A stretch of 5,823 nucleotides of DNA from Bacteroidota bacterium. GTDB taxonomy: Bacteria; Bacteroidota; Bacteroidia; UBA7662; CANHCV01. Made by a program: the position numbers and the translations under genes. Shown here piece by piece: positions 1-5,823 of the stretch. How positions within the stretch are numbered: position 1 is the stretch's first letter; each line of letters starts with the position of its first letter. Where the stretch lies: positions 1-5,823 of the forward strand of contig JAIYBD010000134.1 in the NCBI GenBank assembly GCA_027488715.1, given 5' to 3'. Below the pieces are notes generated by a model. It saw only the letters and a list, made by a program, of their open reading frames with translations. It had not been told where the DNA came from and did no database searches.

Positions 1-1535
1 AGTTCAACATCATTCAACTGAAGATTGAGTGCAAAGATGTTTTTCCCATTGAAAGGACATTGATTGTCTTGTGCAACAAAGTTCAAAGCATAATTCTGCG
101 TCAATGCTTGTCCTTGAATGCCTGAATTAGAGGGAGTGGATTGGCCACAACTTGTTTTCCAACGAATTTGATACCCCACCGTATTTCTGCCCTTAACACC
201 ATAACCTGTATTCATTCCATTTAATGAAATCACGGGGATAACATTCGTAAGAACCGGAAGAATCGATTTTATGGTGGCACAGGGTGGGGCAAAACAACCC
301 GAATCTACCCGGAACGTATCTACCCCCATTCTATAGGAACCAAAGAACGAATTGGAATTGAATTTGAATGATACCGAGTCAGTAAATGGCGCATAATCGG
401 ATGCTTTCACTTCCAAAAATAGTTCATCCCCAAAATATTTTTTCAACGTTTCACCCGAATTAATGGGATGATTGATCACCATTTCCCGAGCGTAAATTTT
501 AGGTGCTGATTGAGTGGAAATATATCCTAATCCTGGGGAGTTGGCTATCACAACGTACTGAAAGTCCCTAAAATTTTCTGCAACCTTCTGTCCGTTTTTG
601 AACGCAGCAACCCTAATACATATCAGAAAATTCCCCTGTGTATTTGGAATGATGCGCATAATTCCTGAATTGGTATCGATCGGATAATTGGGTAGCCCAT
701 AAGGCAATACAATATTGGGAAGTGGGTTATTGATGGTAAAACCACGGTCATAACTACATGGTGTATTTAACGCTGAAAAAGGATTATCAATGGAGTACTT
801 CAACAAATCCAATTCGGGGTCATTGGCTCCGATAACTATGATTGACGTATCGGAATTTCCGGAATTTTGAACAGATGTTGAATGAGGATTCTCCACAAAT
901 TCCGGAGAAGAATCGCCCAAACGTTGAACGGGTGTACCAACGAATTGGCCCAGAGCATTCCGTTGAAAATAAGGCAACATTCGAGCTCGTAAAATCATAT
1001 CCCCGGAACAAGAGGTGTTGTCGTTGGCATTTCGGCAACAGGGAATGGCTCCAGCCGCAGATTGAAAAAACCAACCGGAAGCGGAAGGAGGAACCCCCGT
1101 TAGCCAAATGGTATCTGACCAAAATTGAACTCCCGCAATCGCACCTCGGCTAGCGGCACCTCCGCCGCCACCGAGTGGGTTACTGGCTCCACAGCGAACG
1201 ATGCTGGTGGTCCCCCCACAAATCGGCGTAATCTCATATCCGGCTCCCAATCGCCCAGGAGCAGGATTTAAATTAATTGAATTCACCACAGAACCAAATT
1301 TGTCCACTGGGTTTCCTTGAACCGAAATCGTAGGAGTAAGCCCATTCATTGGAATTCCAGAACAATCGCGGTAAACGGTCATGATGAAGATAAATCCATA
1401 CCCATCACGCTGGAAATTTTGGGCATTGTTATCCCGAACGGCTTTCCAGGTGATTTCGCCTCCAAAAACATGCGAGGCCTGAACACCTTGTATCCCCATC
1501 CAAAACAATAGAAACAATAAAATTCCTTTTTTCAT
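1..1535 (-). CDS. Secreted gliding-motility/PKD-type surface protein, N-terminal part (3' end beyond window)
   Basis: The minus-strand frame from the ATG at 1535-1533 stays open for 511 codons to the left edge, so only the N-terminal part is present. An in-frame TAA lies a few codons upstream and no earlier ATG exists, which fixes the start. Residues 1-20 are a signal peptide (two Lys, a Leu/Phe-rich core, then Val-Gln-Ala) with probable cleavage before Ser21. The mature end, SHVFGGEITW, followed by YGFIFIMTVYRDCSG at about 46-60, is the hallmark N-terminus of large Bacteroidota secreted proteins that often end in a gliding-motility-associated or type IX secretion C-terminal domain. A Gly-rich loop (GGGGGAA) lies near residue 125. 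Around residues 235-330, an NDPELD segment and a NTQGNFLICIRVAAFKNGQ segment resemble the cadherin-like repeats of this family. Several Cys suggest disulfides outside the cytoplasm. The C-terminus, and so the export route, cannot be seen. Role: probably surface structure or adhesion, inferred from the family only. Confidence 0.85.
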   Translation of the reverse strand, partial: MKKGILLFLLFWMGIQGVQASHVFGGEITWKAVRDNNAQNFQRDGYGFIFIMTVYRDCSGIPMNGLTPTISVQGNPVDKFGSVVNSINLNPAPGRLGAGYEITPICGGTTSIVRCGASNPLGGGGGAASRGAIAGVQFWSDTIWLTGVPPSASGWFFQSAAGAIPCCRNANDNTSCSGDMILRARMLPYFQRNALGQFVGTPVQRLGDSSPEFVENPHSTSVQNSGNSDTSIIVIGANDPELDLLKYSIDNPFSALNTPCSYDRGFTINNPLPNIVLPYGLPNYPIDTNSGIMRIIPNTQGNFLICIRVAAFKNGQKVAENFRDFQYVVIANSPGLGYISTQSAPKIYAREMVINHPINSGETLKKYFGDELFLEVKASDYAPFTDSVSFKFNSNSFFGSYRMGVDTFRVDSGCFAPPCATIKSILPVLTNVIPVISLNGMNTGYGVKGRNTVGYQIRWKTSCGQSTPSNSGIQGQALTQNYALNFVAQDNQCPFNGKNIFALNLQLNDVE

Positions 1536-1557
1536 CTTGATTAATTTTAATTTTTTC

Positions 1558-1565
1558 CAAATTTA
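1558..1565 (-). promoter_or_regulatory. Candidate -7 element (TAAATTTG) of the secreted-protein gene
   Basis: Read on the minus strand, TAAATTTG matches the Bacteroidota sigma-factor -7 consensus TAnnTTTG exactly. It lies 22 bp before the ATG at 1535, which would give a leader of roughly 15-20 nt. The matching -33 TTG element is not clear at the expected spacing; a run of T sits there instead. The region is A/T-rich, so a chance match is possible. Confidence 0.35.
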
Positions 1566-1609
1566 AGGGCATTCTTTAAAAAAACCGAGGCTATGTATAT
1601 TTTTATTTA

Positions 1610-1636
1610 TCAAAAGCATCAAAAACTTCAAAAACA
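1610..1636 (+). repeat. Three tandem 9-bp units, TCAAAA-R-C-W/A type, in the divergent intergenic region
   Basis: TCAAAAGCA, TCAAAAACT and TCAAAAACA follow one another with an exact 9-bp period between the two divergent genes. The A-tracts lie on one strand with near-helical phasing, so they could bend the DNA or form a small operator. No function can be assigned from sequence alone. The array starts 75 bp upstream of the secreted-protein start and ends 45 bp upstream of the transporter start. Confidence 0.55.
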
Positions 1637-1681
1637 CAGAGTCAAGACCCAACGTTTTCCAATATTGTTTACCTTTAAATC

Positions 1682-2908
1682 ATGCTTCGAATACTAACGA
1701 ACCGCGTGGTCCTTTTGGCCGGACTCGGATTTTTTGTCGATGTTTTTGACCTTTTCCTCTTTTCCGTGGTTCGGCGGCCGTCGCTTTCTTCCATGGGCGT
1801 AACCCCCGAAACCATGGGTGACATTGGCGAGCAATTGCTCGCCACCCAAATGTGGGGCATGCTCCTCGGCGGCTTCCTCTGGGGAATATTGGGCGATAAA
1901 CGGGGCCGCCTCACCGTGCTCCTGGGTTCCATCCTCACCTACTCCATCGCAACCGCAGCCAACGGATTGGTGACCGACCTTTCCGCCTACCACCTCTGTC
2001 GTTTCTTTGCCGGACTCGGTTTGGCCGGAGAGTTGGGTGCAGGCATCAGCCTGGTGATGGAACAGTTGGAAGACCGGCAGCGGGGAATCGGCGCTTTTTT
2101 GGTGGCAACGTTGGGCGCCCTGGGCGCAGTGGTCGCCGCCCTCATGGGCGATCTTTTGCCCTGGCAAACCACCTACTTTCTGGGCGGCACACTTGGCATT
2201 ACCTTGCTCCTTTTCCGCTTTGGCGTTACAGAATCGGCTATTTTTCGAACCCAAGAAAGCCACCCCCACGAACGGGGCGCCCTTCGCATCTTACTAAATT
2301 CCGAAAATCGGAAAAAGTACATCGGTTCGGTTTTGGCCGGCGTTCCCATCTGGTTTTCGGCCGGGTTGTTGGTTGGCTTCCTTCCCGAAATTGCTCAATT
2401 CCACGGTATTTCAGGAATCAAAGTCACCACCGGACTCATTTGCTTTCAAGCGGCATTTTCGGTGGGTGACCTTTCTTCCGGACTCATCAGCCAAAAAATC
2501 CAATCCCGATTGAAAGTCCTCCATGGATACACCTGGGGATGGTTGGGAACCGTGGTTCTGCTCTTTGTTTTACTCACCCTAGGAGTTTCTCCCACGCTGC
2601 TGTATCTCTTGGTGATTCTCTTGGGGTTGTTTTCGGGGTACATGGCTGTTTTTGTGACGGCCGTTTCGGAACAATTTGGAACGAACGTGCGAAATACAGC
2701 CAGCAGTACCATCATCAATCTGATGCGGGGAAGCGTGGTTTTGATGGTTCCACTTCATCTGTTTTTACAGCATCAGCTTTCGCTTTCGCTTACCCAAAGT
2801 TTGATGGCCATCGCCCTGTTGGTTTTCGGATTGTCGTGGTGGGGACGTAGGCAAATGGCAGAAACTTTCCACATTTCGCTTCGGTTTGTTCAGCGACGGA
2901 AACCATAA
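1682..2908 (+). CDS. MFS transporter, 12 membrane helices, substrate unknown
   Basis: This 408-residue inner-membrane protein has the usual MFS length and about twelve hydrophobic helices split by a longer, hydrophilic central loop (about residues 181-212). MFS motif A is clear after helix 2: GILGDKRGR at 68-76. Helix 1 carries an acidic pair, FFVDVFDLFLF with Asp20 and Asp23, similar to the DG(F/Y)D signature of proton-coupled metabolite symporters. Helix 4 has RFFAGLGLAGELGAG at 107-121, corresponding to the R-x-x-x-G-x-x-x-x-GE motif of the same group. SEQFGTNVRNT at 329-339, before helix 11, is typical of a Bacteroidota branch of metabolite:H+ symporter-like MFS proteins. Import by proton symport is therefore a family-based inference, and the substrate is not predictable. 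The ATG at 1682 places helix 1 right after a short basic N-terminus, as in relatives. It is the first gene of a probable three-gene operon. No Shine-Dalgarno is visible; the TACCTTTA at 1670-1677 is too close to the ATG to assign with confidence. Confidence 0.93.
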   Translation: MLRILTNRVVLLAGLGFFVDVFDLFLFSVVRRPSLSSMGVTPETMGDIGEQLLATQMWGMLLGGFLWGILGDKRGRLTVLLGSILTYSIATAANGLVTDLSAYHLCRFFAGLGLAGELGAGISLVMEQLEDRQRGIGAFLVATLGALGAVVAALMGDLLPWQTTYFLGGTLGITLLLFRFGVTESAIFRTQESHPHERGALRILLNSENRKKYIGSVLAGVPIWFSAGLLVGFLPEIAQFHGISGIKVTTGLICFQAAFSVGDLSSGLISQKIQSRLKVLHGYTWGWLGTVVLLFVLLTLGVSPTLLYLLVILLGLFSGYMAVFVTAVSEQFGTNVRNTASSTIINLMRGSVVLMVPLHLFLQHQLSLSLTQSLMAIALLVFGLSWWGRRQMAETFHISLRFVQRRKP

Positions 2909-2944
2909 GTCATCGACTTCCGTTGTATCTTTCAAAAGAAGTCC

Positions 2945-3451
2945 ATGGAAACCATCGTTAATAAAGTTGCAGCTTCAGGCATCATTACCCTTGATTTAGC
3001 CCGTTTTCTCCCCGAAAAACCAATTTTGTCGGTCGACCTTTCTTCCTATTTATGGCAAGGGATGGTACTGAAGGAAAAGGATTTTCGCGAGGCCATGGGA
3101 GCGACCGATTGGACAATCTTTCAACATGAAAACGTTGCAGTGTACTGTTCCACGGATGCAATTGTTCCCACCTGGGCATTCATGCTGTTAGCCGGGAATT
3201 TGCAACAGGCCGGCGCTCAGGTTTTTTTCGGCACAACGGAACATGTTCGAAACCAGATTCTTCTTCAAAATATCCAACAGATGGATGTTTCATCCTTCGA
3301 AAAAGCCAAGGTCGTGGTGAAAGGATGTGGAGATGAGAGCATTTCGGAAGCGGCCTATGTGGCCATCACGCTGAAGCTGAAGCCGGTGGTGAAAATTTTG
3401 ATGTACGGAGAGCCTTGCAGCACCGTACCCCTGTTTAAAAGGAAAGAATGA
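2945..3451 (+). CDS. DUF2480 family protein
   Basis: This 168-residue soluble protein has no signal peptide or membrane segment. Several blocks match the Bacteroidota-restricted DUF2480 family as I know it: IVNKVAASGIITLDL near the N-terminus, WQGMVLKEKDFRE at 37-49, CSTDAIVPTWAFMLLA at 68-83, VVKGCGDE at 124-131, and the C-terminal GEPCSTVPLFKRK at 155-167. The length is that of the whole family, and the IVNKVA block right after the start supports the ATG at 2945. Its only three cysteines, Cys68, Cys128 and Cys158, each lie in a conserved block. The biochemical function is unknown. In many Bacteroidota the gene sits near iron-sulfur (suf) assembly genes, from memory, but none is visible here. 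It starts 36 bp after the transporter stop and overlaps the next gene by 4 bp. TATCTTTC at 2926-2933 is one base off the TAnnTTTG promoter element, so an extra internal promoter is possible but weak. Confidence 0.9.
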   Translation: METIVNKVAASGIITLDLARFLPEKPILSVDLSSYLWQGMVLKEKDFREAMGATDWTIFQHENVAVYCSTDAIVPTWAFMLLAGNLQQAGAQVFFGTTEHVRNQILLQNIQQMDVSSFEKAKVVVKGCGDESISEAAYVAITLKLKPVVKILMYGEPCSTVPLFKRKE

Positions 3452-4377
3452 ATCGAAGGCAGAAATCCATCGGAAAAAACTTGGCCTTGTTTGCGGGTAT
3501 TTTGTTGGCGGCGGGGCTGTTCAACGCTTGGATTTTTCACACCAATTGGGATGGATACTTCCGGAAAGATCCTGTGTTGGATCACGGCACCATTTTTAAG
3601 TACGACCTGGGGAACATTCCGGTTCCCGATACCATTTTTTTTGCGGGACAACCGGTTCCGATGACGAGGAAGCGATTCCGAAAAGCGGTTTATAAAGCGT
3701 TGAAAGACCGCATGAAACACCGGGATGCCACCATTTTTTATTTGCAACAATCGGCCCGGTGGTTGCCAGAAATGAGCAAAATTTTAAAAGAAAAGCAATT
3801 GCCCGACGATTTGAAGTTCATTCCCATTGTTGAAAGCAATTTAACGAATGTAACCAGCGCCCGGGGAGCGAAAGGCTTTTGGCAATTGCAAACAAGAACG
3901 GCCCGCAACTTCGGATTAACAATCAACGGAGCCATGGATCAACGGTTAGACCCCTGGGCAAGCACCGAAGCTGCCTCCGATTATTTGAAAATGTTGTACG
4001 ACACGGTGGGCAGCTGGCCGATGGTGATTGGCGGCTACAACATGGGCATGGGCGGAATTTTATCGAAAATGAATCGCCAAAACGAAGACGATTTTTACCA
4101 ACTGCGGTTGGGGGCAGAAACCCAAGCCTTTCTTCCCAAGCTGATTGCCTTTAAACTGGTGATCGAGTATCCGCATTTGTACGGTTACCCTACGGAAGTT
4201 TGGAAAGAAAAACACCGTCCGTTTGAGTTTTTCACGACGGATTCGGCGTTTTCGGCGGTTGGGATAGAACAGCAATTTCATTTGGCTGCGGGAACGGTTA
4301 AGCGACTGAATCCGTGGTTATTCGCAAATGGATTTACGAATCCAAAAAGGAAGAGTTTTCACATTCGGATTCGATAA
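3448..4377 (+). CDS. Membrane-anchored lytic transglycosylase, GH23 / MltD-like
   Basis: The 309-residue product should cleave the MurNAc-GlcNAc bond of peptidoglycan, leaving 1,6-anhydroMurNAc. Residues 12-30 form one hydrophobic segment after a basic N-terminus and there is no lipobox Cys, so it is probably a signal anchor holding the enzyme in the periplasm. The SLT/GH23 domain covers about 95-240. Catalytic Glu129 lies in IPIVESN, followed by GAKGFWQLQ (140-148), the DQRLDP turn (164-169), and W-x(6)-YNMGMGG (190-203), the third signature. A stretch after about 270 (GIEQQFHLAAGTVKRLNPWL) resembles the segment after the SLT domain in MltD, but no complete LysM repeat follows, unlike E. coli MltD. 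The ATG overlaps the upstream stop (ATGA) and AAGGAAAG lies just before it, the only Shine-Dalgarno-like sequence in the block, so translational coupling is likely. Cell-wall remodelling is the expected role. Confidence 0.93.
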   Translation: MNRRQKSIGKNLALFAGILLAAGLFNAWIFHTNWDGYFRKDPVLDHGTIFKYDLGNIPVPDTIFFAGQPVPMTRKRFRKAVYKALKDRMKHRDATIFYLQQSARWLPEMSKILKEKQLPDDLKFIPIVESNLTNVTSARGAKGFWQLQTRTARNFGLTINGAMDQRLDPWASTEAASDYLKMLYDTVGSWPMVIGGYNMGMGGILSKMNRQNEDDFYQLRLGAETQAFLPKLIAFKLVIEYPHLYGYPTEVWKEKHRPFEFFTTDSAFSAVGIEQQFHLAAGTVKRLNPWLFANGFTNPKRKSFHIRIR

Positions 4378-4420
4378 AGAAGAAGAAATACGAAAGGCGA
4401 AGGGAGAAGATTAAAGATGG

Positions 4421-4524
4421 TCGAAAACGGTGCCTTCGAGGATCTCTGCGGTGGTCGAGTCCTTCGATTAACTCAGGAACCTCTGCGGTCCTCGAGTGTC
4501 CCGACTAAAGTCGGGATGTATCGA
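4421..4524. repeat. Composite intergenic repeat cluster, TCGA-rich, between convergent genes
   Basis: Six TCGA tetramers occur within 104 bp (4421, 4436, 4455, 4464, 4492, 4521). A 17-bp direct repeat is present at 4444-4460 and 4481-4497: CTCTGCGGT, two variable bases (GG or CC), then TCGAGT. TCGAGGA at 4436-4442 is the reverse complement of TCCTCGA at 4489-4495. Between the direct repeats lies CCTTCGATTAACTCAGG, close to the CCTTCGACAAGCTCAGG sequence that recurs between genes in many bacterial genomes. The stretch has no coding signal and sits just after the transglycosylase and FISUMP genes, which converge here. It is most likely a dispersed, REP-like repeat; whether it recurs elsewhere in this genome cannot be seen here. 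Confidence 0.6.
4498..4517. terminator. Perfect GTCGGGA hairpin, possible bidirectional terminator or repeat end
   Basis: TCCCGACT at 4499-4506 is mirrored by AGTCGGGA at 4509-4516, with two A between the arms; a G:T pair can extend the stem. Its position between two genes that read toward each other suits a shared terminator. However, neither strand has a run of T after the stem, so intrinsic termination may be weak, and the hairpin may simply be part of the surrounding repeat. Confidence 0.4.
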
Positions 4525-4539
4525 GAGGCCGCTTATCCT

Positions 4540-5823
4540 TTAATCTTTGAGGCAGCGGACGGAAAAACCAAAATTCTTGGCATTTTGATCATCTGAAAAA
4601 TTAACACCATCATACTTAATTGATCTACATTTTGATTCTGTAGAAAATTCATCACTATTCCAAAACCATACATTAGTTCCAATGCAAAAAAAATATCCAT
4701 CATCTCTTCTATAGCCACTTGGGAATGCTAAAAAATTACTATTATATGAATATTTATACATATTATTATAAATATTCCAATGGTTACTTTTACTTTTCAA
4801 GACATCTCCAGCAAAATTTTCACCTCCACAAAATAATGTTAAAAGACCAAAATCGAATCCATTTGGCACGTGCCAGCCGGTCGGACAAATCCCTTTTACA
4901 TTTCCCGAAAAGGCTGGACTGGGAGACGTTGTATTGCTTGCGCCGTTTTGGTACTGAACGGCTTCCGCCCATTGGTAAAGCCCGCCGTAAATAGCGCAAT
5001 TGGCGGTGTCGTTGTTGTAGCAATATTTTTCCAAAACACTGTTGTTGGTTTGGTCGTTCGCGCCTTGGATCATGCTTCCCGCATTCACGTTTTTCTGGAA
5101 CCAACACTGGGTGCCGATTTGTACCGTGGGATAGCTTTCGCCAGCATAGTTGATGGATTGTCCGCAAGCGAAGGAGCCGGGGTTGGAGGCGCTGCCGCTT
5201 CCAGGAGCGGCCACCAAGGTGGGTTGGCCGTTGGAATATCCCACGCTGAAAACGTTTCCGGCGCTATCGCGAATGGTACCTGCTTGGCTCGAATAACTTG
5301 CACTCCCTGCGTGAAGCGCATACGGCACACTCACGAGTTGCGATGTTCCTAAATTCACCCAAGTGCCGTTTTGCGATAGCTCCGTTTTGAGGTATTTGTT
5401 GCGGCCGTTCGCCCAACCAACGCTGTCGAATGTCCCGAGGATGGCGGTACCACCGCCGAGCTGAATCGCAAAATGTCCGCTGACGTTGGTGGTCGCGTTA
5501 TGGGTCTCCACATAAACGGCCGCACCGGTTGAAGAACTATCCAACACGGAAAGTTTGAGCGAAATCGTTTGGTTCTTCATGGGTTTTCCCGCCGAATCCA
5601 AAGCGCTGCCTTGGTAATTGATCAGGCCGGGAACCCCGGCAACGGTTCCGGCGGCAGCAGTTGCCGACGAACTAACCGTGAGCGTAGCTGCGTTGGAAGT
5701 GTCGGCATTACATGAAGTCGCGATGCAGCGAAACTGCGCTCCGTCGATGGTGGAACGACCTTGAACCGAAAGCGTAGCCGTTGTATCGCCCGAGAAAAGG
5801 GCGGATGCGGGAATGTTGGCCCA
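4540..5823 (-). CDS. Ig-like / NYQG-domain / FISUMP surface protein, C-terminal part (5' end beyond window)
   Basis: The minus-strand frame is open from the right edge to the TAA at 4542-4540: 427 codons, with the start outside the window. A TTG at 5601 is not a credible start, because the 74 codons before it encode a good domain. Counting from the edge, residues 1-52 are the end of an Ig-like domain (WANIPASALFSG, then DGAQFRC and NAATLTV). Residues 67-174 (LINYQG...SVPYALHAGSA) are a domain common in Bacteroidota surface proteins. After a Gly/Ser linker, residues 219-427 are a FISUMP domain: VQIGTQCWFQKNV, YGGLYQWAEA, CPTGWHVPN, FPSGYRRDDG, and the end GFSVRCLKD. It stops right after FISUMP, with no type IX sorting domain. 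Cysteines are many, fitting an exported protein. Function is unknown; surface display or binding is inferred. The stretch encoding residues 322-420 has quite different base composition (see separate entry). Confidence 0.92.
   Translation of the reverse strand, partial: WANIPASALFSGDTTATLSVQGRSTIDGAQFRCIATSCNADTSNAATLTVSSSATAAAGTVAGVPGLINYQGSALDSAGKPMKNQTISLKLSVLDSSSTGAAVYVETHNATTNVSGHFAIQLGGGTAILGTFDSVGWANGRNKYLKTELSQNGTWVNLGTSQLVSVPYALHAGSASYSSQAGTIRDSAGNVFSVGYSNGQPTLVAAPGSGSASNPGSFACGQSINYAGESYPTVQIGTQCWFQKNVNAGSMIQGANDQTNNSVLEKYCYNNDTANCAIYGGLYQWAEAVQYQNGASNTTSPSPAFSGNVKGICPTGWHVPNGFDFGLLTLFCGGENFAGDVLKSKSNHWNIYNNMYKYSYNSNFLAFPSGYRRDDGYFFCIGTNVWFWNSDEFSTESKCRSIKYDGVNFSDDQNAKNFGFSVRCLKD
4564..4860 (-). 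other. A/T-rich 99-codon cassette inside the FISUMP domain
   Basis: By hand count, G+C is about 28% over 4561-4860 against about 55% over 4921-5220 in the same gene. Within the block only 14 of 99 codons end in G or C, against 30 of 52 at the right-edge end. All three Arg codons here are AGA, while the five Arg codons outside it in this gene are CGC or CGT. The frame is intact. The block begins right after the conserved CPTGWHVPN motif (coded at 4861-4887) and ends at the GF of the conserved GFSVRC motif, whose last codons (TCC GTC CGC TGC CTC) are G/C-rich again. This suggests replacement of the variable part of the domain from another source. Part of the skew comes from the many Asn, Tyr, Phe and Lys residues. 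Confidence 0.65.

Noticed and set aside
842..1153. Overlapping short frames on both strands within the left gene
   Set aside because: Both are out of frame with the continuous 511-codon secreted-protein frame and have no recognisable features.
1670..1677. TACCTTTA as the -7 element of the transporter operon
   Set aside because: It differs from TAnnTTTG at the last base and would put transcription start at the ATG itself, with no -33 element; not strong enough to annotate.
1694..2269. 191-codon minus-strand frame opposite the transporter
   Set aside because: Its product shows no recognisable domain, and it lies entirely antisense to a strongly supported MFS gene.
4376..4414. Purine-rich tail after the transglycosylase stop, readable in the +1 frame as a short charged extension (12 codons to TAA at 4412)
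   Set aside because: No family motif such as LysM appears in it, and the annotated stop gives a protein of plausible length, so a frameshift is not supported.
4686..4693. Run of eight A (T on the coding strand) in the FISUMP gene as a phase-variation tract
   Set aside because: It is short, lies in a generally A/T-rich block near the 3' end, and encodes sensible Phe codons; nothing shows slippage.
4870..5352. 160-codon plus-strand frame opposite the FISUMP gene
   Set aside because: Antisense shadow of the high-G+C part of a well-supported gene; no motif or start signal.
5599..5601. TTG codon as a start giving a 353-residue minus-strand protein
   Set aside because: The frame continues open to the right edge and the 74 upstream codons encode a convincing Ig-like domain end and the beginning of the NYQG domain, so the true start is outside the window.
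1..5823. CRISPR array, tRNA or rRNA gene, insertion sequence, phage or defence system
   Set aside because: No regularly spaced repeats, RNA gene folds, transposase or nuclease motifs were seen on either strand.

Overview
The window looks like a chromosomal piece of a Bacteroidota bacterium; the order or family cannot be fixed from this sequence. The evidence is four lineage-typical protein types together: a secreted SH-x-x-GGEI-type surface protein, a DUF2480 protein, an MltD-like GH23 transglycosylase of the short membrane-anchored kind, and a FISUMP-domain (Fibrobacter succinogenes major paralogous domain) surface protein. Shine-Dalgarno sequences are mostly absent and there is a TAnnTTTG-type promoter element, which also fits the phylum. 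Base composition is mixed: about 55% G+C in the transporter region and most of the FISUMP gene, about 40% at the left edge, and about 28% in one internal block.

Layout from left to right. Positions 1-1535 (minus strand) are the N-terminal 511 codons of a large secreted protein that runs off the left edge; its frame is open throughout. A 146-bp A/T-rich divergent intergenic region follows, with a candidate promoter and three tandem 9-bp units. Positions 1682-4377 (plus strand) form a compact three-gene block: a 12-helix MFS transporter, a DUF2480 protein and a lytic transglycosylase. The first two genes are 36 bp apart and the last two overlap by 4 bp (ATGA). Positions 4378-4539 are the gap between converging genes and hold a TCGA-rich repeat cluster and a perfect hairpin. 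Positions 4540-5823 (minus strand) are the C-terminal 427 codons of a multidomain surface protein (Ig-like, then a Bacteroidota 'NYQG...SVPYAL' domain, then FISUMP) whose start lies beyond the right edge.

How the genes fit together: the two minus-strand genes encode exported or surface proteins, and the plus-strand block combines membrane transport, a small cytosolic protein of unknown function, and peptidoglycan cleavage. Co-transcription of the three is likely from spacing, but no shared pathway is evident. I found no RNA gene, CRISPR array, transposase or phage gene, and no convincing undescribed system. The most unusual signal is a 99-codon, A/T-rich block inside the FISUMP domain. It is bounded on both sides by conserved motifs with normal composition, as expected if the variable half of the domain was exchanged by recombination.
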